From [Phialemoniopsis] sp. UDSM-2020 (lineage: Eukaryota > Ascomycota > Sordariomycetes > Thyridiales > Thyridiaceae), in NCBI GenBank assembly GCA_018873225.1, contig JAEILZ010000001.1, positions 5,642,001-5,706,000 of the forward strand: 64,000 nucleotides of DNA. The letters are read 5' to 3'. A program made the translations under genes and the position numbers. The notes under the pieces were generated by a model that made no database searches, was not told the origin of the DNA, and worked only from the letters and a program-made list of their open reading frames with translations. Position 1 is the stretch's first letter; the number at the start of each line of letters is the position of its first letter. Below are positions 41,355 to 51,798 of this stretch, piece by piece.

Positions 41355-44300
41355 ATGCGGATACCTTTCCGTCGGCGCCACGGCGCCCGGAGTAGGCCGC
41401 ATCAGCATCATCCCCTCTCCTATCTCCTCGCCATCTCGGCCGTCACATCATTATCCGCCGACGCCCTCACCTTCACGCCGGCGCCCGAGCCAAACCTCGA
41501 CCTGTCTCAACTAGGAAGCATTGGCATCGCGGGCGACTTTTCGGGTATATCGCTTTTCAAGTTCGAGGAGCAGACCGAGAAGCAATTCAGCACCAATGGC
41601 AGCGAGTCACTGCTGGCTCGTATGCCCAATGGTGCCTTCGCATCGTTGGTCAAGACGGATGCTTCGATCAAGGCTATGTGCCCCTTTGTCATGAAGGACG
41701 GCACTCTGTCTGGCGTCGTCATGGGTGGAGACTTCACAAGCCTCGGAGATCTCGCGTCGACGGCGATCGCGCTATTCAACCCCAACAACTCGCAGGTAAC
41801 GCCCCTGGCGGGCCTGTCCGGTCAGGTCAACGCGGTGCTCTGCGACCAAGAGACGGAGACGGTCTATGTCGGCGGAAACTTTAAGGGAGGGAACTCGACA
41901 AATGCCATCTCCTGGGTCGGTACGGCAGGCTGGACCAGACTGCCCTTTGCTGGGTTTAACGGGCCCGTCACGTCGATTGTCAAGGCGTCCAACGGCAACG
42001 TCATCTTTGGCGGCCACTTTACCGGCCTCGGCAACACCACGACGTCCAACGTTACGTCCGAGCAGGTTATCAATCTTTCCGCCGCGACCTACACGACTGA
42101 GTCGTCCTCCACCCTCGCCGGCTTTAGCGACCCGAAGAACATCATCTGTAAGACCAGCGGGGTTGACGGCCCCGGAAATACCTGGCTGCTGCAAGACACG
42201 GCCCCGGGATCCGTCAAGGCTGACTTCCGCTTCGGCTTTGAGCCAACGCGGCTGCGACTCTACAACACTCACCAGGATGGCCGTGGCACCAAGACCTTTC
42301 GCTTCACCGCCTTCCCTATCAACGGTATTATGAACTTCACCTATATCGATCCCAAGACGGGTAACAATGCCTCGTGCACCAGCGCGTGTCCGCTGAGCGA
42401 CGACAAGAGCCTCGTCTTCCAAGACTTCCACTTTGTTAACAATGTCGGCATGGATTCGTTTAGGCTCGACATCTCGGACTGGTATGGTCAGGGAGGCGGC
42501 CTCAACGGTCTCGAGCTCGTGCAAAACGACATGTTTGCCTACGCCATCAATGACTTCAACGAGCCTAGCTGTTCTGGGTCGGCCACCCTCTCGTCGGCTT
42601 CGACTACCGGACCCTTTACCGTCTCGCCGTCGTTCCAGAGCCAGTCTGAGTATCTCAAGGCCGAGCTCAAGGCGCCTATCTCCTCTACCGCGGCCTCTGT
42701 TACCTTTACCCCCGACATTCGCGAGTCGGGCAATTACTCGGTCAATTTGTACACCCCGGGTTGCATGCAGGACAATACCTGCAGCACGCGCGGGCAAGTC
42801 AACGTTACCGTCTTTGCGCAGAGCGACCAGCCAGGCACCTCCGTCCAGCTCTACCAGACCAACAACTTTGACAAGTACGACCAGATCTACTTTGGCTACC
42901 TCGAGGCTACCAGTGGCTTCCGCCCGACCGTCCAGATGACGCCCCTCAACGGACAGTCGCTCTCGACCATGACCTTTGTCGCCCAGCGCATCGGCCTTAC
43001 GCAGATCAACTCGACCGGTGGCCTCAACGGCCTGTATGAGTACGATCCCAGGTCGGCCGCTCCCGCCGATACCAGCTCCTTCGACAAGTCGGCATTTGAC
43101 AAGCTTGGTTCCACGTTTGCCTCGAAGTCGGCGGTGCACGCACTGGCCACCTCGGGAGATGTCACCTATGTGGGCGGTAATTTCACCTCCAAGGCTGTCA
43201 AGAACATCGTTGCCGTCAATGGCAAGGACTCGACCACCCAGGCCCTGGACGGCGGTCTGGATGGTGCCGTCCTCTCCATGCTGCTCAATGGCACCAATCT
43301 TTACGTCGGTGGCAAGTTCTCCGGCACGGATGACGGCAAGGTCAAGAACCTCAACAACATTGCTGTCTATGACACAACCAAGAGCACATGGAGTCCGTTG
43401 GGCAGCGGCGTCGATGGCACCGTCAGCTCCGTTGTAGCCCTGACTATGAACGTTACAAGCACCACGCCCGAGGTCGTCATTACTGTGACAGGCGACTTCA
43501 AGAAGCTCTCGGCATTTGGTAACAACCCTGCCGTGGCCGCCAACGGGTTCGGTGTCTGGGTCCCTTCTCAGAGCAACTGGCTTCGCAACCTCGACCTACC
43601 CGTCGAGACGGTCGACGGTGTTCTGTCCACCTCGGTCCTCCGGGTTCCCGGTGCCGAGGCCCTCTATGCCGGCTCGGTTTCTTCGTCCTCTCTCGGCGCA
43701 AACGGTGCAGTGAGCCTCACCGACTCCATCAGGCAGTTCCCGGTCAAGATCCAGGCCTCCTCAGCGTCGTCGTCGTCATCGTCGCAGTCCTCCAAGGCCA
43801 AGCGCGACGTACTCACCAGCGGTTCGCCCTCCGGTGTCGTTACTGGTCTCTTCAATACGGATAATAACCGCAATCTAACCATCATGGGTGGCCACTTTAC
43901 CGCAACAGGCACCGACGGGTCTTCTGTGCACAACCTCATCTTCATCGACGGCACCAAGAACAACGCTGTCACGGGCCTTGGCTCGGGTGTTGCGGACAGC
44001 TCAACCTTTGTCACAATGGCCACCCAGCAGGACAACCTCTTTGCTGGAGGCAACGTGACTGGTACTGTCAACGGCGGCAAGGTCAGCGGCCTGATCTCCT
44101 ACAACCTGGCCAGCATGAGCTTCAATACGCAACCGCCTGCCCTGTCAGGCAGGAACGGCACCGTCTCCTCCATCGCAGTCCGCCCCAACAACGACGACGT
44201 CTACGTCGCGGGCTCCTTCGCCTCTGCGGGGTCTCTGGGCTGCCCCGCCGTCTGCGTCTTTCGCACGTCCGCTGGCCAGTGGAGCAGGCCCGGTCTCAGT

Positions 44301-45080
44301 CTCGACGGCACGGTAAATGCGCTGCTATGGACCAGCGATTCCAAGCTCGTAGCTGGCGGCAACGTGACTGTCAACGGCAGCTCTTCGACGACCTTCCTTG
44401 CCACTTACGACGCGAATAGCCAGACATGGGACAGCTTCCCCGATGCGGCTCAGCTTCCCGGCCCCGTCTCCGTCCTGACCGCGGGCACCAGCGATGGCAG
44501 CCAGATCTGGGTCGCTGGGCTCGCGCCCAACGGATCCGTGTACGTGATGAAGCACGATGGCAAGACTTGGGCCTCGGCCGGAGTCACCCTGGACGCGGGG
44601 ACCGAGATTCGAGGTCTCCAGGTCTTTTCACTGACCGCCAACCATGCGTCCAGCCCCCTTGTCGACGCAGACAAGGCGCTTATGCTGACTGGCTCTATCA
44701 ACATCCCGAAGTTCGGCACCGCCTCGGCCGCTATTTTCAACGGCACCGCATTTAACCCCTATGTGCTGACGACTAATACCGGCAACCAGCTTGGCACTAT
44801 CTCGCGCATCTTTGTGCAAAAGCAAAATTTCTTCTCGGCCAACAATGGCCACCACATGCCTCTCGTCGGCGTGGTCCTGATTGGCCTGGCTGTCTCGTTG
44901 GGTCTGATGCTGCTTATAGTCGCGGCGGGCCTATTATTAGACAGGATCCGCAAGAAGAGAGAGGGCTACGTGCCGGCGCCGACTTCGATGTACGACCGCG
45001 GCAGCGGCATCCAGAGGATACCGCCCCGGGAGCTACTAGAGAGCTTGGGCAGGGGCCAACCCGCCGCGCCGAGAGTGTAG
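41355..45080 (+). CDS. RAX2: Rax2-like cell polarity protein
   Basis: Large plasma-membrane glycoprotein that marks sites of polarised growth (bipolar budding landmark in yeast, hyphal tip and septation functions in filamentous fungi). Single exon, 1241 aa, normal family length. An N-terminal signal or anchor at about 20-37 is followed by many beta-propeller/kelch-like repeats with the signature (Y/F)-(V/I)-GG-(N/H)-F (for example VYVGGNFKGG, VIFGGHFTG, TYVGGNFTS, LYVGGKFSG). Numerous N-x-S/T sites are present. One transmembrane helix near 1172-1195 precedes a short basic cytosolic tail. A Ser-rich low-complexity run and a KRD dibasic site occur near 805-815. Start ATG 41355 is the first in frame, and the positively charged n-region supports it. 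Confidence 0.93.
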   Translation: MRIPFRRRHGARSRPHQHHPLSYLLAISAVTSLSADALTFTPAPEPNLDLSQLGSIGIAGDFSGISLFKFEEQTEKQFSTNGSESLLARMPNGAFASLVKTDASIKAMCPFVMKDGTLSGVVMGGDFTSLGDLASTAIALFNPNNSQVTPLAGLSGQVNAVLCDQETETVYVGGNFKGGNSTNAISWVGTAGWTRLPFAGFNGPVTSIVKASNGNVIFGGHFTGLGNTTTSNVTSEQVINLSAATYTTESSSTLAGFSDPKNIICKTSGVDGPGNTWLLQDTAPGSVKADFRFGFEPTRLRLYNTHQDGRGTKTFRFTAFPINGIMNFTYIDPKTGNNASCTSACPLSDDKSLVFQDFHFVNNVGMDSFRLDISDWYGQGGGLNGLELVQNDMFAYAINDFNEPSCSGSATLSSASTTGPFTVSPSFQSQSEYLKAELKAPISSTAASVTFTPDIRESGNYSVNLYTPGCMQDNTCSTRGQVNVTVFAQSDQPGTSVQLYQTNNFDKYDQIYFGYLEATSGFRPTVQMTPLNGQSLSTMTFVAQRIGLTQINSTGGLNGLYEYDPRSAAPADTSSFDKSAFDKLGSTFASKSAVHALATSGDVTYVGGNFTSKAVKNIVAVNGKDSTTQALDGGLDGAVLSMLLNGTNLYVGGKFSGTDDGKVKNLNNIAVYDTTKSTWSPLGSGVDGTVSSVVALTMNVTSTTPEVVITVTGDFKKLSAFGNNPAVAANGFGVWVPSQSNWLRNLDLPVETVDGVLSTSVLRVPGAEALYAGSVSSSSLGANGAVSLTDSIRQFPVKIQASSASSSSSSQSSKAKRDVLTSGSPSGVVTGLFNTDNNRNLTIMGGHFTATGTDGSSVHNLIFIDGTKNNAVTGLGSGVADSSTFVTMATQQDNLFAGGNVTGTVNGGKVSGLISYNLASMSFNTQPPALSGRNGTVSSIAVRPNNDDVYVAGSFASAGSLGCPAVCVFRTSAGQWSRPGLSLDGTVNALLWTSDSKLVAGGNVTVNGSSSTTFLATYDANSQTWDSFPDAAQLPGPVSVLTAGTSDGSQIWVAGLAPNGSVYVMKHDGKTWASAGVTLDAGTEIRGLQVFSLTANHASSPLVDADKALMLTGSINIPKFGTASAAIFNGTAFNPYVLTTNTGNQLGTISRIFVQKQNFFSANNGHHMPLVGVVLIGLAVSLGLMLLIVAAGLLLDRIRKKREGYVPAPTSMYDRGSGIQRIPPRELLESLGRGQPAAPRV

Positions 45081-45855
45081 ATACAGGGCCATTGACAGGG
45101 ATGGCGAAGAAAAGGGAATCGATACAAGGGGTTTACGGCGTTTTTGAGCGAGCGACATTTGTTTTTCATCGGTCTTGTTTGGATTACCCGGCGTTTTGAC
45201 CTTCGGACCCGGCTGTGGTCCGCACCGAATACCAGCAGAGACGTCCAGAGGACGGTAGGATTGATAGTAGGAGGGAGAAGAAGAGGCACTGCAGGCCATG
45301 TACTATGCTCGACATTTTTTTCTTTCCTATTCTTGTCTTCTACTTTGGCCGCCACATCATGGACATGTTTGGCGGCACAAACCCCTTTTTATTTAATGAC
45401 ATAATGTCTACCACTACTACCTGCTCTCCGTTCTCATCGTCCCCTTTAGGCTTGAGACAAGATACAGACCCGACCATCTTTTTCCCTATGATCTGTTCTT
45501 TTTCTCTCTGTTGCGGCCTGGACTACCTCGTGCAAGATAACACGAGACGTCCACTCGTCTTTTCCTGTATGTGCAGTGTCGGTCGTTGGAGTGGTGCGCA
45601 ACGAGTGCCTTGCGCTGGTCGGCTTTGTAGATAGGAGTAATACCGTCCAACTAGTGAGGTAATCATCAGATATGCCCGTATGGTCAGGCCCCACAGAGAT
45701 GTGATGAAGCATTGTGATGGTCATTCTGAATGTTGTGACTTGATTCGCTACTCTATCAAACCCATCGTTATACTTAAGCCTGGTGACTTGGGTCTCACCC
45801 AGTGAGCAGGACGCCAAGAACCACCTGTACACTCCAACTAGCACGCGACCTGTCC
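45081..45855. other. Convergent intergenic, Rax2 and Arc35 3' regions
   Basis: 775 bp. ORFs seen are low-complexity or antisense to Arc35 exons. No gene, tRNA or repeat is supported. It presumably holds two 3' UTRs. Confidence 0.45.
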
Positions 45856-47104
45856 TCATGCCGCCACCTTGAACGTCCGCCCGCTCGCCGTCTTGCGCTC
45901 CTTCTCCTCGCTGTCGGGTCGGGCTCTTCGGAGGACTGGCAGAGATGGTTAATATCATAGCAGAGGGTGTGAAGCTGGGTAGTGGTGGTGACAAACCTTG
46001 GAGGAAATCTGCGGTCCGCCTTCGCATGCGGGAGTGGATGTATGCCTTGGACGCAGTGTTAGCGTCTCATGCCATACCCTATGCCGGCCGGCTCAACTTC
46101 AACTTACCTTGGAAGCCTTAATGTGGTAGTGGAAGTAGTCGCGGAAGGTCTGGATGTGCGAGATGACGTCGGGCATGCGCTGCGGCGTCAGATGTCGGGG
46201 GAACAGGACTGTTCGAGGTACCACGTCGAGATTAGCTTTCCCTTCTCCTCCGTCCAGTAGAGCGCAGGGGATGAGACTCACCAAATGTTACATAGCCCAT
46301 CTCGCCGCCGCCGGGGGCACCGGACGCAGCGGCCCTGACGCCCGGGACGCCCTGGAGCTCGAGGGGCGGGTCCTGGCGGAAGAGCACCTGGGGTGCGTTT
46401 TGGATGGCGCGGCGGCGGGCGTCGACAAACTCCTGGATAAATACCTTGCCGAAGACGCGGTCCGTCTCCTCGCGGAAGACGGTGCTGAAGATGACGGTGA
46501 CGCGGTCGTGGCTGGCCTTGACGTAGATGGCCTCCTCCTCGCGGTAGTGCACGGCCATGACTTCGCCGCCCTCGCGCACGCCCTGGGGTGCCTCCTCCGA
46601 GGTGTACTTGGCGGCCTCGTCGCGCAGGCGGTAGTGCTCCTCGTAGGCGTGCTCAAAGGGCGCGGCCATGGCGTTGCGCTTGAGCAGGGCGACGGAGCGG
46701 ACGAGGTCCTCGCGCTCCTGGGGCGACTCGGGCAGGGCGTCGAGGTCGATCTGGATGGAAAAATCGTAGCCGGCCTCGGGCGGGGAGACGACGAGGCTGC
46801 CGTACTCGCGGCGGAGGACCTGCTCGGCGCCGTAGCGGACGAGGTCGGCGTAGCACCGGATCTGGATGGAGACGAGGATCTTGGACTTGGACTCTGGGGT
46901 CGAGATGTGGAAGGTCACGCCGTCAAAGTCGGAGACAGTCTGGTCTATCGAGACGGGCGGTGCTCTGTTCAGGGCGTCAACAAGGATCAGCTTCGAGGAG
47001 CAGTGGTCGTGGGAGGTTGGGAGGAGATGGGAGCTCTCTTACCCCGAGAACCTCTCGGTGAGGACCGATTGGATGAGAACATTTTGGTAGTCGAGTAGAA
47101 GCAT
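45856..47104 (-). CDS. ARC35: Arp2/3 complex 34-kDa subunit (ARPC2)
   Basis: Core subunit of the actin-nucleating Arp2/3 complex at cortical actin patches. Five exons: 47104-47043, 46964-46282, 46208-46108, 46045-45997 and 45935-45856, about 324 aa as in other fungi. It starts MLLLDYQNVLIQSVLTERFSG, then APPVSIDQTVSDFDGVTFHIS, both family-diagnostic, and continues with RVTVIFSTVFREETDRVFGKVFIQEFVDARR. The small 3' exons give LFPRHLTP...[28 protein letters not shown] and end in SGRTFKVAA. All phases agree. It is divergent from UTP12 with 386 bp between start codons. Confidence 0.95.
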
Positions 47105-47490
47105 CGCGAAGGAGAGGCTTAAGGTCCGGGAGCAGGACCTATCTTGTCGGAATCGTGAGTATCTTGGGTGTTCAAGAGGGACAGGTGCGAAGAGCGGCAA
47201 TGATGCAGCTTGGCGGCGGTGGTGGTGGTGATGCTTGGTGGGGCGGCATAGCATAGCCCAGTGAGTGCGGGCGCCTTCAGTAGTGTTTCTAGCCCGCTGA
47301 CGTTGCCCATCGCTTTGAGCTGGTAGCGTTCAGTCACCTGACTGCCCCTCAAACTTCGAACCATGGTTCCACAATGTGGTACCTAGAATTCTTTATCTTA
47401 TCGCATCACTACAGCCCAAAAAAAAAGTTGTGAAGAGGCTTCCCTCGACCTGCCAATACCCAAGGACACGAGAAGCTCGAGACCGCCAAG
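47105..47490. promoter_or_regulatory. Divergent promoter ARC35 / UTP12
   Basis: 386 bp between divergent housekeeping genes. No coding sequence. It must hold both core promoters. No TATA box stands out. Confidence 0.45.
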
Positions 47491-50490
47491 ATGGTCAAGT
47501 CATATTTGTAAGTTCTTAACGACTCTATTATATATGAATACCCGTTATGCACACCGGTACTGACCAATGTGCGGTTTTGCAGAAAATACGAGCAATCCCA
47601 ATCCTTCGGTATCGTCACCTCGACCACCTCGAATCTCGTCTGGTCGGCGCAAGGTCGCACTGGTACCGGCGCAGGGCAAGCTTATGTCGCCGCGAACGAG
47701 GAGGTACTATGCTGGGATATAAAGAAGGGCGAACTGCTGAGCAGGTGGCGCGATGAGCGCTGCCGGGCCCAGGTCACCGCCATTGCACAGAGCCAGGTCG
47801 ACCGAGATGTGTTTGCGGTTGGCTACGATGACGGTAGTATTCGGTTGTGGGATAGCAAGATCTCCACCGTCATTGTCAGCTTCAACGGACACCGCTCCGC
47901 CATCACTGTCCTCGCCTTTGACAAGTCAGGTGTGCGCCTAGCCAGTGGTTCCAAGGATACCGATGTCATCATCTGGGATCTCGTCGCCGAGACAGGCCAG
48001 TTCAAGCTCCGCGGGCACAAGGACCAGGTCACGGGCCTCGCTTTTGTTGAGCCGCAACCCGAAGCCATTGTGGACGGCGACGACAATGACGAATCGGCGC
48101 AAGCCATGGCCGTCGATGGAGACGCCGCCGCTGAGGGCTTCCTGCTCACTACTGGCAAGGACTCGCTGATCAAGCTGTGGGACCTTTCTTCAAAACATTG
48201 CATAGAGACACATGTATCACAGACGAACGGAGAGTGCTGGGCTTTGGGCGTATCACCGGACGCGAGTGGATGCATCACAGCTGGCAACGGTGGCGAGCTG
48301 AGGGTGTGGGCTCTGGACACGGCAGGTCTCCTGGCCTCGACGCAAAGAGTGGATGTCTCGCAGCAGTCACATTTCTTAGAGCCAAGAGGCACACTACAGA
48401 GACAGGGCAAGGACAGGGCGGTGGAGGTCGTCTTCCATCCCCGTCAAGACTATTTCGCCGTGCACGGCGTGGAAAAGTCTGTCGAGGTGTGGCGGATGCG
48501 CACAGAGGCCGAGATCAAGAAGGCACTTGCCAGGAAGAGGAGGAGGAGACGCGAGAAGGGCGCTTCCAAGGACGCCAAGACTAATGGGGACCTCGAGATG
48601 GCCGACGGCGATGACAAGAACGCGCAGGACGATGTGTCACAAGCCGACATCTCCGATGTTTTTGCGCAGCACGTCATCGTCAGGACTGGTGGCAAGGTTC
48701 GGTCCGTGGACTGGGCATTGGCGCACGGCAACAAAGAGCTGCAGCTGCTCGTCGGTACGACCAACAACCAGCTGGAACTTTATAACATTACTACCAAGGA
48801 CAAGGTCGCAAAGGCGAGGAAAGAGGACACGCCCGACTACACGAGGGCCTTGGGTGTCGAGCTGCCCGGCCACCGAGCAGATATCCGGGCTCTGGCCCTG
48901 AGCTCCGATGACCGGATGCTTGCTTCGGCCGCCAACGGCAGCTTGAAGATCTGGAACGTGCGGACGAGGGCGTGTATCAGGACCTTTGAGTGCGGCTACG
49001 CGCTGTGCTGCGCCTTTCTGCCTGGTGACAAGGTCGTCGTCGTCGGCACCAAGAGCGGCGAGCTGGAGCTGTTTGACGTGGCTTCGGCCGCGCTGCTGGA
49101 GAGCGTCGCGGCACACGAGGGCGCGATATGGTCCCTGCAAGTCCATCCAGACGGACGGTCCGTCGTGACGGGGAGCGCCGACAAGACGGCCAAGTTTTGG
49201 GATTTCAAGATCGTACAAGAGGCCGTCCTCGGCACGACGAGGACAACGCCCAAACTCAAGCTCGTGCACACCAAGATCCTCAAGGTTGCAGACGACATCC
49301 TCAGCCTCAAGTTTTCGCCGGACGCCAAGCTGCTGGCCGTCTCGCTGCTCGACAGCACGGTCAAGGTCTTTTTCACGGATTCGCTCAAGCTGTACCTCAA
49401 TCTCTACGGCCACAAGCTGCCCGTGCTCAGCATGGACATCTCCTACGATAGCAAACTCATCATCACCAGCTCGGCGGACAAGAACGTCAAGATCTGGGGT
49501 CTCGACTTCGGTGACTGCCACAAGTCACTGTTTGCGCACCAAGACAGCATTCTACAGGTCGGCTTCGTCACTCACAACAGCGAGGGCAATGGCCACCATT
49601 TCTTCAGTGCTAGCAAGGACCGGGCCATCAAGTACTGGGACGGTGACAAGTTTGAGCAGATCCAGCGCCTGGACGGTCATCACGGCGAGATCTGGGCGCT
49701 CGCTATGAGCCACAGCGGTAACTTTTTCGTCAGTGCGAGTCACGACAAGAGCATCCGGGTGTGGGAGGAGACGGATGAGCAGATTTTCCTTGAGGAGGAG
49801 CGCGAGAAGGAAATCGAGGAGCTCTACGAGAGCACGCTGACGACGTCCCTGGAGCAAGACCCGGAGGACGCGGACCAGGACGGAGAGATTGGCGCCGCCA
49901 GCAAGCAAACAGTCGAGACGCTGATGGCCGGAGAGAGGATCGTCGAGGCGCTTGAGCTGGGCATCGCGGACCTCAACATAGTCAAGGAGTGGGAAGAGGC
50001 TCGGCTGACGCAGCCCAACATCGCCCCTCCCCAGCGCAACCCGCTCTTCATGGCACTGGGTAACATCAGCGCCGAGCAGCATGTCCTGACCGTGCTACAG
50101 CGCATCAAGGCATCGGCACTACACGACGCGCTCCTCGTGCTACCCTTCGCCTCGGTTCCCATGCTCTTCACCTTCCTCAATATCTTTGCGCTGCGGTCCA
50201 TGAACGTGCCGCTGACGTGCCGGATCCTGTTCTTCATGCTCAAGACGCACCACCGACAGATCGTGTCGAGCCGGACGATGCGTGCCATGCTCGACGGCAT
50301 CCGGACCAACCTCCGGGCGGCGCTCAAGCGTCAAAAGGACGAGATGGGATTCAACATCGCGGCACTCAAGATCGTGGGCATGCAGATTCAGGATCGGAGC
50401 ATCAGGGACTACATTGACGACGCCGACGCTCAGGGTGCGGTCCGGGAAGACCGCCAGGTTAAGAAGCGGGCTTTTGTGCAAGTCTCGTAG
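47491..50490 (+). CDS. UTP12: U3 snoRNP WD40 protein Utp12/Dip2 (WDR3)
   Basis: Component of the UTP-B subcomplex of the small-subunit processome in the nucleolus, needed for 18S rRNA maturation. A 17-base first exon (MVKSYL, ending mid-codon) joins exon 2 at 47,583 over intron 47508-47582, giving MVKSYLKYEQSQSFGIV, the family's start, and about 974 aa. Around twelve WD repeats form two beta-propellers. Examples are VIIWDLVAETGQFKLRGHKDQV, LKIWNVRTRAC, AKFWDFKI, VKIWGLDFGDCHKSLFAHQDSI and IKYWDGDKFEQI. A charged basic linker lies near 325-360. The C-terminal helical Utp12 domain (about 850-955) includes LLVLPFASVPMLFTFLNIFA. Neighbouring Noc4 works in the same processome, though they are separated by two genes. 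Confidence 0.95.
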
Positions 50491-51798
50491 GAGAGACGAG
50501 GCCACCATACGCAGGAAGATGAGATGATAGAGAAATAATACCCCTAGACTTTTCAAAGTTCAAAATTGGGTTTCGGATCCACACACGTGCATTGCAAGCG
50601 ATGCACTGAGGTACCATAGCCTCTGGTCAAATTGAAGCCTCGCCGTTTGAGTGACCAATGTCGGCCTCGCATCGCCCTTCGAGATGCTGCCAGGCCGGCC
50701 AGCCGAATCAAAGTTGGGGTAAACTGCCGAGTGCCTGACCTTTGCGAGTGGAACCGGCTTTCTGCTCGCCCGCCTCCCGCCGTTTCCCGAGACCCCGAAC
50801 CGAACGTGGATCGTTAGATCAAATCAAGGGCTTGTAGTCCAAAGGCCTTAAACGGCTCGACTCTTTTCCAACCACCCCGCTTTCTCTCATGCCCGGCAAT
50901 TGGACCAACACTCCAGTCAAGAGGCAAACCCCATCAGGCGATCTCTAGTGAACAGTCAGTCAGAGATGATTAATGGCGCTTCTTCTTGTTTAGCAAGCGC
51001 CCTCCCCACCTTTGGTCGTGTTTCTCCGCACATTGCATTTTCCCCCAGGCCCACATCTTGCTTAAGTCGTGTCAATCATGATGTTGAGACAGAGAGTGAC
51101 CAAGCGTAGTATCGCTTGTATGCCGCCGTGCCGTCTCAGTTTCCCGCCCTTTCCTCTATGCTCTTTTTTGTCCCCCCCCGTGCGCGTCTCTTCCTACCTG
51201 CCTGTGTGGCACGGACAAGCGAGCTAGATCCCCCACACACCCTTAGGGGACTAAAAGAGAGGGGTCTCCCTCCCAAGACAAGGGGATAATGTCAAGCGAG
51301 GCATGGCCGCGCCTCTTTCTGGCGTTATTTTCACCCTCGTCTATGTTTCATTGGTGCCCGTGCATGGCGTTATAAAGCGGGGAAGGGAAGGGGACCTTCA
51401 CAAGTAGATGTCTACTTACGAAGTAGTGTCCGATGTTGGAGAAAAAGGCACAGTTTGATGGCCGGCCAGAGCCTGGCAGAGGCAGACTAGGTAGATTGGT
51501 AGCGATGCAACCGATACATACATGTTATATACAAATAGGACGAGACCCTGCCGCCCCCCTCACGAGGCGCGCTCTCGAATTACATACACTGCCCTCTGCG
51601 CTTTGACGGGTAAATCGACGATCCGAGCGTGTTAACGACGACGTTGCTCCGTTTGTCCTTGCGTGACTTTGATTACCCCTTCCGCGACTACTTCCGCTGC
51701 TTATATCAAGATCTTGCTTCGTAGACGATCACTAGATAGAGTGCCCCTCTAGAAACGGCAGCCAAGGCGCGTAATTCTCGAAGGAACAGACAGAGATC
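50491..51798. other. Intergenic, monooxygenase promoter and leader
   Basis: 1.3 kb with no coding sequence recognised. It includes C-rich stretches (51,170-51,260), a TATATAC near 51,525 and the likely long 5' leader of the monooxygenase gene. Confidence 0.45.
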